From positions 186,001 through 250,000 of the forward strand of contig NZ_BMTR01000011.1 of the NCBI RefSeq assembly GCF_014649775.1: 64,000 bases of DNA, given 5' to 3'. A program made the position numbers and the translations under genes. The stretch's first letter is position 1; every line of letters begins with the position of its first letter. This DNA comes from Streptomyces longisporoflavus (GTDB lineage: Bacteria; Actinomycetota; Actinomycetes; Streptomycetales; Streptomycetaceae). The notes under the pieces are model-generated. The model was not told the DNA's origin and did not search any database. It saw only the letters and a program-made list of their open reading frames with translations. Positions 24,853 to 32,603 of this stretch are shown here, one piece after another.

Positions 24853-25523
24853 GGCTGCGGCTCCCCGAGGAACGCCCGACGGAGCCGCCGACCGGATACA
24901 AGATCGCCCGCCTGGCGCTGTCCCACGACGGCGCCAGGGCCGGGTTCACCGGCGTCTCCCTGGGCGCGGCCCTGCCCTACGGCGTCCTCGACGCGGCCCA
25001 CTGCGTCTACGGCCGGCGGCACAAGGCCCCGCACCGCCGCTGCGACTGCGGATTCCACTGCGTCCACGAGCGCGCCGCGGCGGAGGCGTTCCTGTGCACC
25101 GGCGAGCACCGAGGGGCGGCGCTGCTCGAAGTGACGGTGCTCGGCGCGTACATCCGCTTCGAGCGCGGCTTCCGGTACGCGCGCCAGCGGGTGCGCACCG
25201 TCACCGTGCGGCCGTGCGGCTGCGGTGCGCGGGCGGCGGTCCTCGCCGACGCAGGATGGGGCAGGCCGGGGTGGCGGGTGGTCGAGGGGGCGTGCGGTGC
25301 CTGCGTGGGCAAGCGCATGTCGCTGCGGCTCACGGAGTTCGCCCGTCTCGCGGGGGAGGGGCTCACGGTCACCGCGGCGCGCCCCGACACCGTGCCGGGA
25401 ACGCCCGCCGAGGCCCTGGGAGTGCCCGAACTGGTCGCCGAGGCGGCGCTCCTCCAGGCCCGACTCGACCTCTTCCAGGGCGAGTTGGCTCGCCTTTCGG
25501 AAGACGAGAAGGGAAAGGGGTAG
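24849..25523 (+). CDS. Cysteine-rich protein of unknown function
   Basis: The 224-residue product starts at GTG 24849 (MRLRLPEERPTEPPTG). Cysteines are arranged like zinc-ribbon knuckles: AHCVYGRRH, CDCGFHCVHE, AFLCTGEH, RPCGCGA and GACGACVGK, all between about residues 50 and 155. A helical C-terminus (EALGVPELVAEAALLQARLDLFQGEL) follows. There is no signal peptide or membrane segment. It is translationally coupled to the 64-residue gene before it and divergent from the dapA homologue. I do not recognise the family; a metal-binding cytosolic protein is the most that can be said. Confidence 0.75.
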   Translation: MRLRLPEERPTEPPTGYKIARLALSHDGARAGFTGVSLGAALPYGVLDAAHCVYGRRHKAPHRRCDCGFHCVHERAAAEAFLCTGEHRGAALLEVTVLGAYIRFERGFRYARQRVRTVTVRPCGCGARAAVLADAGWGRPGWRVVEGACGACVGKRMSLRLTEFARLAGEGLTVTAARPDTVPGTPAEALGVPELVAEAALLQARLDLFQGELARLSEDEKGKG

Positions 25524-25576
25524 AAGGGGGAGCGGCACGGCCTCTGGCCTGATCGGTGCGGCGGACATCTCCTGGG

Positions 25577-25607
25577 TTGACCTCAAGTTCACTTGAGGTA
25601 GCAGTGT
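25577..25607 (+). promoter_or_regulatory. SoxR-type operator/promoter
   Basis: ACCTCAAGTTCACTTGAGGT (25580-25599) is an inverted repeat with perfect 9-bp arms and a 2-bp centre, close to the SoxR consensus CCTCAAGTTAACTTGAGG. It sits behind the -35 hexamer TTGACC (25577-25582). A -10 at CAGTGT (25602-25607) would leave the overlong 19-bp spacer used by MerR-family activators. The start codon of the monooxygenase is 46 bp further on. No soxR gene is in the window. Confidence 0.88.
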
Positions 25608-25653
25608 GTGGGTCGCGGGCCGGAACCCCGCCCACACACCGAAGGAGCAGGCC

Positions 25654-26232
25654 ATGCAGACCCTCACCGATGCCACGACCCTCCCCGACCCGGCCCGCGC
25701 GGACGGCGGTCTCGTCTTCCTCAGCACGTGGAGCACGGGCACGCCGGAGCGGCAGCGGGCGGCGGTCGACGCGATCGCCGAAGCCTGGGCGAGCCGTCCG
25801 TGGCCGCACGCGGGGCTGCTCTCCTACACCGTGTACGCGGGTGCGGACGGCTCGACGGTGGCGCATCGCTCGCAGTGGCGGGACGACGAGGCGTACCAGG
25901 ACTTCTTCGCCCGCGGCAGGGACGAGCGGAACGCCGAGATCGACGCGGCCGTGCCGGGCATCGAACGTCTCGGGCTGAACAAGACGCGGCTGCGGGGCGG
26001 TGTGGCGCGGGCCGCCGGTGACGAGCGGGTGGCCGACGCGGTCGTCATCACCGAGGCGGACGCCGGCGCGGAGGGCGGGGTGCCGGAGGCCGCGCCGGGG
26101 CTGATCTCCGTCCATTTCCACGAGACGACGGACGGCGCGCGGGTGATCCGCTACGCGGAGTTCGAGAGCGGGGACGGGCTGCCGGAGGAGGGCAGGTACC
26201 GCCTGGCGTACCACTTCCGGCCGCGCCGTTGA
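25654..26232 (+). CDS. Antibiotic biosynthesis monooxygenase (ABM) domain protein, SoxR-controlled
   Basis: ABM proteins are small ferredoxin-like dimers that oxidise quinone or polyketide-type compounds without cofactor, or degrade heme. The 192-residue product appears to hold two such halves: GLVFLSTWSTGTPERQRAAVDAIAEAW, and after about residue 100 a second, more divergent half with LISVHFHETTDGARVIRYAEF. ATG 25654 is preceded by GAAGGAG. The SoxR box 46 bp upstream implies induction by redox-cycling compounds. From memory, an ABM monooxygenase belongs to the S. coelicolor SoxR regulon. Substrate is unknown. Confidence 0.85.
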   Translation: MQTLTDATTLPDPARADGGLVFLSTWSTGTPERQRAAVDAIAEAWASRPWPHAGLLSYTVYAGADGSTVAHRSQWRDDEAYQDFFARGRDERNAEIDAAVPGIERLGLNKTRLRGGVARAAGDERVADAVVITEADAGAEGGVPEAAPGLISVHFHETTDGARVIRYAEFESGDGLPEEGRYRLAYHFRPRR

Positions 26233-26400
26233 GCGCACGGCCGGCGTCGCGCGCGCTCCGCTTTCGCCGCGCACCGCCGGAGGCCCGGCGTCCGCCCCGG
26301 CATCCCCTGGACGAAAATATTCGGCGGTGGGACGGTGGAATCTCCGTGCGGGGGCGGGCGCAGGGGACCTCGGCCCTCCGGGCAGCACCAGGGAGTCGCC

Positions 26401-27138
26401 ATGGCCACCGGCAAGGAGTTCGAGATAGCGCGGGAGTTCGAGGTCGACGCCTCTCCCGCCGTGGTCTGGGACGCGCTCACCACCGGCACCGGCGGCTGGC
26501 TGTGGCCCATGGAGTACGAACCCCGCGAAGGCGGCGCAGCCCCCTCGGGCGGCACGGTCACCCGCTGGGATCCGCCGCACCGCCTGACGGGCCGCGTAGA
26601 GAACCCCGAGACGCTCCCGCCCGGCCAGACCCTCGATCAGCTCGACCACACCATCGAGCCCCGCGACGGCGGCCGCCGCTCCTGGGTCCGCTACGAACAC
26701 AGCGGCATCCTCACCGACGACTGGGACGGCAGGTGCGAAGCGGCGGGCAAGCACGCCGACTTCTATCTGCACACCCTGCGCCAGTACCTCACGTACTTCC
26801 CCGGCCTCCCCGTCACCTTCACCGCACTCGAAGGCCCCGCCCCCGCCGCCGCCCCGGACGCCTTCGCCAGGCTGGGCCGACGCCTCGGCCTGCCCGACGA
26901 CGCCTCCGAGGGCGCCCGCGTCCGTGTGGACGCCCCCGGAGAACACCTCGACGCGATGATCGACTTCCGCAGCCGGCACTTCATCGGCCTGCGGACGGAA
27001 ACCGCGCTCCTGCGGTTCTTCGGCCGCAACCACTTCGGCGCCCCCGTGGCCCTGAGCATCCACGACTTCGCCCCGCACGCGGACCCCAAGGGCACCGAAC
27101 TGGCCTGGCGCGACTGGCTGCTCAGGCTCTACGGCTAG
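26401..27138 (+). CDS. SRPBCC (START/Bet v1-like) domain protein
   Basis: The 245-residue product starts MATGKEFEIAREFEVDASPAVVWDALTT at ATG 26401, behind AGGGAG. The opening is the classic SRPBCC/AHSA1 pattern, a beta strand then ASPAVVWDAL. Later segments are TVTRWDPPHRLTGRV, a long helix with YLHTLRQYLTYFPG, and a second half with DAMIDFRSRHFIGLRTE and LRFFGRNHFGAP. It is longer than a single domain, so it may hold one and a half or two. Such proteins bind hydrophobic ligands or act as co-chaperone-like factors. No partner is visible. Confidence 0.8.
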   Translation: MATGKEFEIAREFEVDASPAVVWDALTTGTGGWLWPMEYEPREGGAAPSGGTVTRWDPPHRLTGRVENPETLPPGQTLDQLDHTIEPRDGGRRSWVRYEHSGILTDDWDGRCEAAGKHADFYLHTLRQYLTYFPGLPVTFTALEGPAPAAAPDAFARLGRRLGLPDDASEGARVRVDAPGEHLDAMIDFRSRHFIGLRTETALLRFFGRNHFGAPVALSIHDFAPHADPKGTELAWRDWLLRLYG

Positions 27139-27168
27139 CGAGCGGCCCCGACGGCCCCACGCCCCGGA

Positions 27169-29028
27169 CTACGGCCGGAACCGCAGCACCTGCGGATCAT
27201 GATCGCTGTTCTGCTCCGCGAACTCCGCGTTGATGTGCACGCTGTCGTACGAGAAGGCGCCCGCGCCGCCCACCCCGGGGCTGGTCAGGATCTGGTCGAG
27301 GACCTGGGCGTTGCCCTGGTAGACGTACGAGTAACGCTCCGACCGGGGAAGGGACTTGACGGCGGACTTCAGCGCGCCGCCCGCTTCCAGGGCGTCGGTC
27401 GTCGCCGAGAACTCGAAGTCGTTCACGTCACCCACGACCACCACGTCGGCGTTCTTCTGCACCTTGCGCACATCCCGCACGAAGGAGTTCACGGCCTGCG
27501 CCTGCTGCAACCGCTTGGCCTCCGACGACCGCACCGGCGGCTGGTGGTGCGAGGTCAGGCCCTCGTCGCCACCCTTCGACCCGAAGTGGTTGGCGACCAC
27601 GATCACGGGCCGCCCGCGGAAGCTGAACTCACCGGCCAGCGGCTTGCGGCTGTCCGTCCACGCGGCGTTCGCGGGGTCGACACGGCCGGGGGAGAGAGTC
27701 AGCGCGGCGCGCCCGGCGGAACGTACGACGTCCGTGCCCGTCGTCGCGTCCCCGGTGCCCCGGTCGGTGAAGGAGACCCGCTCGGGGTTGAAGAGGAACA
27801 CCTGGCGGATGTTGCCGCCCGGCTCGCCGCCGTCCTCGTTGTTCTCCGGGTCGATGGACCGCCACGCGTACCGCGGCCCGCCCGCGGCGACGATCGCGTC
27901 CGTGAACTTCTTCAGGGTCGCCTCCGCCGAGACCGTCCCGTCGTTCTTCGCGCCGTTGTCGTCCTGGATCTCCTCCAGGGCGAGGATGTCGGGCGAGGCG
28001 AGATTCGAGACGACGGCCCCGGCGAGCGCGTCGAACTTCGTCTGCGGGTCGGTGGGGTCGAGGTTCTCCACGTTGTACGTCGCGACCGCGAGCTCACCCT
28101 TGGCCTGCCGCCGCGTCGTCTCCCGCTCAAGGCCCTTGTCCGTGACCTTGCCGAGCGTCCGCGCGACCAGCGTGTAACCGCCGAACTGGTTGAAGTCCAG
28201 CGGCCCCGCCGCGCCGCCGGTCAGTGTGTCGCCGACGTTCGCCTTCGGGAAGGGCTGCTCGGAGACCGGGGCCAGCTGCTGGATCTGGAGACGCCCGGTG
28301 TTCTGGTCGTCGTAGGACTTGTAGACCGTGCCGCCGCGCCGGTTGGCGTTCTCGTGCGGCTTCACGGTGATCCACAGCTCCGAGTACGGGTCCGTGGCGC
28401 CGACCACGCGCGAGGTGCCGACGCGTACGTTCATGCCCTCCAGGGACTCGTAGCGGTCCAGGGCGTACGAGCGGGGCTTGAGCGGGAGCGCGTTGATGCT
28501 GCCGCCGTCGGCCGGGTCGCCGTCGGGCGCGAACGCGGAGGGCACCGTCTTCGCGTCCACCGTGACGGGGGCGGGCAGCGCGTTGCCGGACGACTCGACC
28601 GTCACCGTCGGCTTGGTGATCTGGGTCAGGGACTGGTTGCCGGAGGACTGGCCGCCGGGGACGTACTCGCCGACGGTCCCGGAGACGCGGACCGCGTCCC
28701 CCGCCCGCACGGTCAGGGCGGCGGAGCCGGTGTAGACGAAGACGCCCTCGCTGGTCGCGGGGTTCTTGTCGCCCTCGGGGTCCTGGAGCCAGAAGCCCTT
28801 CGAGCCGTACGAGCGGACGCCGGTCACGATGCCCGTCACGTCCGTCACCTGCTGCCCGGCGAGGGGCGAGAGGCGGGTGGCGCCCTGGATGTCGTGGACC
28901 TGCACCTCGGCGGCGGAAGCGGACGGGGAACTCGCGGCGAGCAGGCCGGCCGCGAGGGCGGCGGCCACGACGGCGGAGACGGCGGCGGATCTCGCGGCGG
29001 GCCGGGTGGCACGGGATATGTACGGCAT
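27169..29028 (-). CDS. Secreted endonuclease/exonuclease/phosphatase-fold protein
   Basis: The 619-residue product starts MPYISRATRPAARSAAVSAVV at ATG 29026-29028, with GGAG upstream. A signal peptide ends near ASAAEVQVHD. The N-terminal 300 residues are an OB-like/LTD-type region (VTGIVTGVRSYGSKGFWLQDPEGD). The catalytic part follows: ATYNVENLDP, ILALEEIQDDNGAKNDG, VVANHFGSKGG, VVVVGDVNDFEFSA and the final NSDHDPQVLRF. These carry the Asn, Glu, His and Asp metal and catalytic residues of DNase I-like enzymes. It is likely an extracellular nuclease or phosphodiesterase used for nutrient scavenging. Confidence 0.9.
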   Translation of the reverse strand: MPYISRATRPAARSAAVSAVVAAALAAGLLAASSPSASAAEVQVHDIQGATRLSPLAGQQVTDVTGIVTGVRSYGSKGFWLQDPEGDKNPATSEGVFVYTGSAALTVRAGDAVRVSGTVGEYVPGGQSSGNQSLTQITKPTVTVESSGNALPAPVTVDAKTVPSAFAPDGDPADGGSINALPLKPRSYALDRYESLEGMNVRVGTSRVVGATDPYSELWITVKPHENANRRGGTVYKSYDDQNTGRLQIQQLAPVSEQPFPKANVGDTLTGGAAGPLDFNQFGGYTLVARTLGKVTDKGLERETTRRQAKGELAVATYNVENLDPTDPQTKFDALAGAVVSNLASPDILALEEIQDDNGAKNDGTVSAEATLKKFTDAIVAAGGPRYAWRSIDPENNEDGGEPGGNIRQVFLFNPERVSFTDRGTGDATTGTDVVRSAGRAALTLSPGRVDPANAAWTDSRKPLAGEFSFRGRPVIVVANHFGSKGGDEGLTSHHQPPVRSSEAKRLQQAQAVNSFVRDVRKVQKNADVVVVGDVNDFEFSATTDALEAGGALKSAVKSLPRSERYSYVYQGNAQVLDQILTSPGVGGAGAFSYDSVHINAEFAEQNSDHDPQVLRFRP

Positions 29029-29045
29029 GGAGAGACTCCGGATGA

Positions 29046-29078
29046 GGGTGAGTACGTATATGAGGGGTGAGTACGTAT
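29046..29078. repeat. Two 14-bp direct repeats in the divergent promoter region
   Basis: GGGTGAGTACGTAT occurs at 29046-29059 and again at 29065-29078, 19 bp apart. Each holds a TACGTA palindrome. They sit 18-50 bp upstream of the secreted nuclease start, within the 285-bp region divergent from the gene at 29314. They look like a regulator's tandem sites; the regulator is unknown. Confidence 0.6.
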
Positions 29079-29313
29079 GAGGCGGGTGAGGCGAACCGGT
29101 GGGTGCCCGGCGCTCTACGCGCGTCAATCTCTTGCGTGACCAGGGGAGTTGTCAAGGTTCGGCGGGTGTTCTCACCGTGTATGTCTCCTGACAGGGACAT
29201 GAACCGGGCGGCATGCGCCCAAATCCGTCTAGGCTTCAGCCCAGCCGTCCCTCCCCGGGCTCCCGACATCGCTCGAGCAGGGGAGGCCCCATCCTTCGGA
29301 GGAGAATCAGCCG

Positions 29314-30774
29314 ATGTCCGTAAGTCCCGCCACCCTGCCGCCGGTGCTGCTGCACTCCGAAGCGGAACTCGCGCGGGCCGCGCTCGCCTCGCCGCTGCTC
29401 TCCCGCGCCGCGCGGCTCGCCCGCTGGGCGGGCCCGGGTACGCGTGTCGGGGCGGGCGGTGAGCTCGTCGAGGAGCAGCTGCCGGCCGCCGCGGCGGAGC
29501 TGGGCCTCGACGCGAACGACCCGGACGCCGCCGCGTACGCGAGCGAGGCCTGGCGCGTGGCCGTCGACACGGGCCTGGTGGACGTCACGGACGCGGACGA
29601 GGAAGAAGGCGAGGACGCCCCCGGGACGGTGACCGCGGGCGAGGACCTCGCCGCGCTCACCTCCGGCAGCCCGCAGGACATCCTCGCCGTCTGGCTCGGC
29701 GCCCTGGACACCGTGTACGGGGACGCGACCGTGCCCGACATGGACAACCTCCTGGACGTCCTGGAGGAGAACGGCGAGATCGACTTCGAGGAGCTCGGCT
29801 GGGACCCGCAGGCCGAGGCGGACTTCCTGGACGGCGTGCTCGGCAACCTCTACCTGCTGACCGCCGGTGACGCCGGAGCGGGCGAGGAGCCGGTGCCGCT
29901 GCCCGCGCTCGCCGCGTCGATGCTCGTGCCCGACGACATGGGCGAGCCGACGGACGACGTCCTGGAGCAGGTGTCGGACGCCATGATGAAGCTCGACGAC
30001 CAGTTCCGGCTCTTCGAGCCGCTGGGGCTCGTCGAGTACCAGCCGGTCGACGAGGCCCTCATGGTGGACATCGACGAGGCCGAAGCGCCGCTCCCGGACG
30101 ACGACGAGGACGTCTCGCGGTACGGCATGGTCAAGCTGACCCCGCTCGGTGTGTACGGCATCCGGGCCCGGATGCTGGAGGCCGGTGTGGACGCCCCCGC
30201 GGTCGGCGACCTCGCGGACAAGGGCGCCGACGCGCTGCTCGCGGGGACGGCCGGTTTCCCGCAGGCCGCCGCGCAGGCCGAGATCGAGCTGTGGCTCGCC
30301 CGGCACGAACCGCTGGACGCGGCACGGGAGTTGCTGGCCGCCGCGCGCGGCGGGGACGAGGGGGCGCCGCTGCGGCGGCTGCGGTGCCAGCAGGCGCTCT
30401 CGCTGGTGGGCGACGGCGCGGAGCCCGCCCTCAGGGAGGTGCTCGACGACGCCGAGCTCGGCGGCCTTGCCCGCGTGTGGCTGGCCGAGCACGGGGCCGC
30501 CGATGTGCCCCCGCCCTCCGAGGCCCTGGTCTTCTGGCTGACCATCGACACGATCGCCGCGCAGCTCGCCGCCGAGGGCAACTCGGACGAGTTGCAGGGG
30601 CTCGTGGAGGGGCTCTCCGAGCAGCACAGCGGGTTCTTCGCCGCCGCCTGGCGGGTCGAGCACCCCGCCACCGCGGACGTCCTGGAGGCGATGGGGCGGC
30701 TGCACCCCGACAAGAAGGTGGCCAAGGAAGCACGCAAGGCGGCCTTCAAGGCGCGCTCGCAGCAGGGCGTCTGA
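29314..30774 (+). CDS. Acidic cytosolic protein of unknown function
   Basis: The 486-residue product starts MSVSPATLPPVLLHSEAEL at ATG 29314, behind GGAGGAGA. It is strongly acidic, with runs such as DVTDADEEEGEDAP, DNLLDVLEENGEIDFEEL and PLPDDDEDVSRYG. It is mostly helical, with repeated Ala/Leu segments in the C-terminal half that look HEAT-like (AQAEIELWLARHEPLDAARELLAAARGG, then LVGDGAEPALREVLDDAELGGLARVWL). The last 20 residues are basic (PDKKVAKEARKAAFKARS). There is no signal peptide or membrane segment. I do not recognise a function. A 10-bp tandem repeat and a terminator follow. Confidence 0.82.
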   Translation: MSVSPATLPPVLLHSEAELARAALASPLLSRAARLARWAGPGTRVGAGGELVEEQLPAAAAELGLDANDPDAAAYASEAWRVAVDTGLVDVTDADEEEGEDAPGTVTAGEDLAALTSGSPQDILAVWLGALDTVYGDATVPDMDNLLDVLEENGEIDFEELGWDPQAEADFLDGVLGNLYLLTAGDAGAGEEPVPLPALAASMLVPDDMGEPTDDVLEQVSDAMMKLDDQFRLFEPLGLVEYQPVDEALMVDIDEAEAPLPDDDEDVSRYGMVKLTPLGVYGIRARMLEAGVDAPAVGDLADKGADALLAGTAGFPQAAAQAEIELWLARHEPLDAARELLAAARGGDEGAPLRRLRCQQALSLVGDGAEPALREVLDDAELGGLARVWLAEHGAADVPPPSEALVFWLTIDTIAAQLAAEGNSDELQGLVEGLSEQHSGFFAAAWRVEHPATADVLEAMGRLHPDKKVAKEARKAAFKARSQQGV

Positions 30775-30780
30775 CGCCGG

Positions 30781-30850
30781 TAGACGCCGACAGACCCAGA
30801 CAGCCCCAGGCAGCCCCAGACAAACCCAGACAGACCCAGACAGACACCGA
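30781..30850. repeat. 10-bp tandem repeat, seven units, consensus CAGACCCAGA
   Basis: Seven consecutive 10-bp units run from 30781 to 30850. The five central ones (30791-30840) are CAGACCCAGA, CAGCCCCAGG, CAGCCCCAGA, CAAACCCAGA and CAGACCCAGA; the outer two are diverged. The array lies between the stop of the acidic protein and the terminator hairpin, so it is transcribed as an unstructured purine/cytosine 3' tail. The 10-bp period equals one helical turn. Confidence 0.85.
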
Positions 30851-30851
30851 C

Positions 30852-30884
30852 AGTGGCCGGGCCGCGGTGCGCGGCCCGGCCACT
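30852..30884. terminator. Terminator between convergent genes
   Basis: A perfect 15-bp stem (30852-30866 with 30870-30884, AGTGGCCGGGCCGCG) has a GTG loop. It separates the acidic protein gene (plus) from the minus-strand gene ending at 30907. It can act in both directions. Confidence 0.88.
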
Positions 30885-30906
30885 GCGCTGCTCAGCTCAG
30901 CTCAGA

Positions 30907-31353
30907 TCAGCACTGGTACAGCGTCGTGTGCTTGAACGACGACGTCGCGCCGTTGAAGCCGTACGTTCCCCGGTACGCCGGAGGATTCTGGTACTCGCCG
31001 ACGATCGTGACCGTGTCGGCGCAGGAGCCCTGCCCCGTGCGCTTGGCGTCCAGGCGGATCGTGTCGCCCATGATGCCGCCCGTGATCTCCCACGGGGCGC
31101 CGCAGATGCCGGAGGTGATCTGGCCCCCGGTCACCACGTGCGGGTAGGTGTTCGGGTTGAATTTCACCTCCATGGCGAAGGTGATCGCACCGTTGTGCAG
31201 CTCCAGCTTGCGGGTGGTGGTGACCGCCTCGGCGGACACGTCCATGGGCGCGGCGAACGCCTCGTCGCGCGTCTTGACCTCGGCGCCCTGCGGATTGTGG
31301 AAACGGTGCTCCCCGCGGGCCTGGCCCTTCTGCTTGCGTGCCTGAGTGGTCAT
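30907..31353 (-). CDS. Unknown small protein, last gene of the protease cassette
   Basis: The 148-residue product starts MTTQARKQKGQARGEHRFHNPQ. After a basic N-terminus of about 20 residues it is mostly beta-rich (ELHNGAITFAMEVKFNPNTYPHVVTGGQIT, DTIRLDAKRTG, VTIVGEYQNPPAYRGTYGFNG). It has three cysteines, in SGICGAPW, GQGSCADTV and the terminal LYQC. There is no signal peptide. It lies 28 bp downstream of the trypsin-like protease gene on the same strand. I know no family. A protease substrate, inhibitor or effector partner are all open possibilities. Confidence 0.78.
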   Translation of the reverse strand: MTTQARKQKGQARGEHRFHNPQGAEVKTRDEAFAAPMDVSAEAVTTTRKLELHNGAITFAMEVKFNPNTYPHVVTGGQITSGICGAPWEITGGIMGDTIRLDAKRTGQGSCADTVTIVGEYQNPPAYRGTYGFNGATSSFKHTTLYQC

Positions 31354-31381
31354 GGAACCCCTCCTCTCGCGGTGCGACCGG

Positions 31382-32542
31382 TCAGGCCAGCTGTTCGGAG
31401 ACCTCGACCCGCAGCAGCGCGCGGACGTTCTCGAAGTGGTTGAGCACGGTGACGGTCGAGGAACCGGCGAACAGCAGGCCGAGCGCGACGTTGTCGAGCG
31501 AGGTCACCAGGGACCCCGAGTCGCCGCCCGCCGAGATGTTCGTGGTCAGGATCTGGTCCTTGAAGCGGGCCGTGCCCGCGGTGCCGTAGTTGACGTCGAT
31601 GGTGGCGTCCACGGCGATGATCCGGCCGAAGGAGATGTTGGTCGTACGGCCGGTCTTCTTCACCAGGTCGCCGACCGCGACGTTCGCCTTGCGGCGCCAG
31701 GCGCGCGGCGCCCCGCTGAAGTACGTCTCACGGGTCGCGTCCTGGAAGTCGACGGTGCCGAGCGCGGCGTCGACGACGTTGTTGTGCCGCTCCGGCGGAA
31801 TCTGCGGGGCGAACTGGATCGTGATGAAGCGCTCCAGGGTCGCGATGCGGTCGGCCGGGTCCTGGCCGCCGTCGAAGACACCGGGCTGCACGATCGCGCT
31901 GCCCAGCTGGGCGCGGTTGGAGTCGGCGAGGACGTGGTTGTTGGACAGGACGTAGAACTTCGCCGGTACGCCGAGGCCCGCGCCGGGCGGGTCCACGGAG
32001 GCGCCGGGCAGGAAGTCGTACACCACGCTGCCGAGCGTGCCGGCCGTCACGCGTACGTTGCCGACCGAGGCGCCGGAGGGGCAGGGGCGCATGCGGCGCT
32101 TGAGGAGCTGCGGCTCGAACGCGCCGAGTCCGCCGCGCTCTTCCAGCATGGGCTGCGAATAGCCCGCGAGCTGCTCGCTCGCGCCGCCGTCGGGGCCGTA
32201 CGTCATCGAGCGGTCCTCGGTGCGGCCGGACGACTTGCGCTGCTGGCGCTGCGCGGCGACGTGGCCGACGGCGACGACGTCGGTGGGGGTGCCGTCGTCC
32301 ATCTGGGCGGGGATGACATCCCGCTCCGGGAGCATGGACTCCGGAACCTTCTGGGTCACGAACACGATGACAGCGGGTTCGCCGGTGGGCTCTCCGTCGA
32401 CCCACTTCACGCCGTGGCCGAAGCCGACGACGTTGGCCGGGGACGTCTGGGGGCCCAGGAAGTCACCCGTCGCCTGCCGGCGCGAGCTGTCACTGAGCTG
32501 ACCGCCGGTGGGTCCTCGCATCAATTCGGGCTGGCGCACCAC
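31382..32542 (-). CDS. Trypsin-like serine protease with N-terminal accessory domain
   Basis: The 386-residue protein has a chymotrypsin-fold catalytic domain with H203 (LSNNHVLAD), D258 (NNVVDAALG) and S342 (SAGGDSGS). Residues 36-98 form a separate N-terminal domain (ANVVGFGHG, VIVFVTQKVPESML, DVIPAQMDDGTPTDVVAVGH). The same domain is encoded alone by the gene just upstream (32604-32831). There is no signal peptide, and a single cysteine (C154) means no disulfides, so a cytosolic protease is likely. The GTG start at 32540-32542 is 61 bp after the upstream gene. Bacterial relatives with this two-part layout exist; targets are unknown. Confidence 0.85.
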   Translation of the reverse strand: MVRQPELMRGPTGGQLSDSSRRQATGDFLGPQTSPANVVGFGHGVKWVDGEPTGEPAVIVFVTQKVPESMLPERDVIPAQMDDGTPTDVVAVGHVAAQRQQRKSSGRTEDRSMTYGPDGGASEQLAGYSQPMLEERGGLGAFEPQLLKRRMRPCPSGASVGNVRVTAGTLGSVVYDFLPGASVDPPGAGLGVPAKFYVLSNNHVLADSNRAQLGSAIVQPGVFDGGQDPADRIATLERFITIQFAPQIPPERHNNVVDAALGTVDFQDATRETYFSGAPRAWRRKANVAVGDLVKKTGRTTNISFGRIIAVDATIDVNYGTAGTARFKDQILTTNISAGGDSGSLVTSLDNVALGLLFAGSSTVTVLNHFENVRALLRVEVSEQLA

Positions 32543-32603
32543 GCCAGACCACCTCTTCCCCTTGGTTGAAGGGTGGAGTTCCGGTGGGCCTCCGCAGGCC
32601 GTC

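Noticed and set aside
26233..26400. Short frame with ATATT-containing sequence before the SRPBCC gene
   Set aside because: No start with a ribosome-binding site; treated as the promoter/leader of the gene at 26401.
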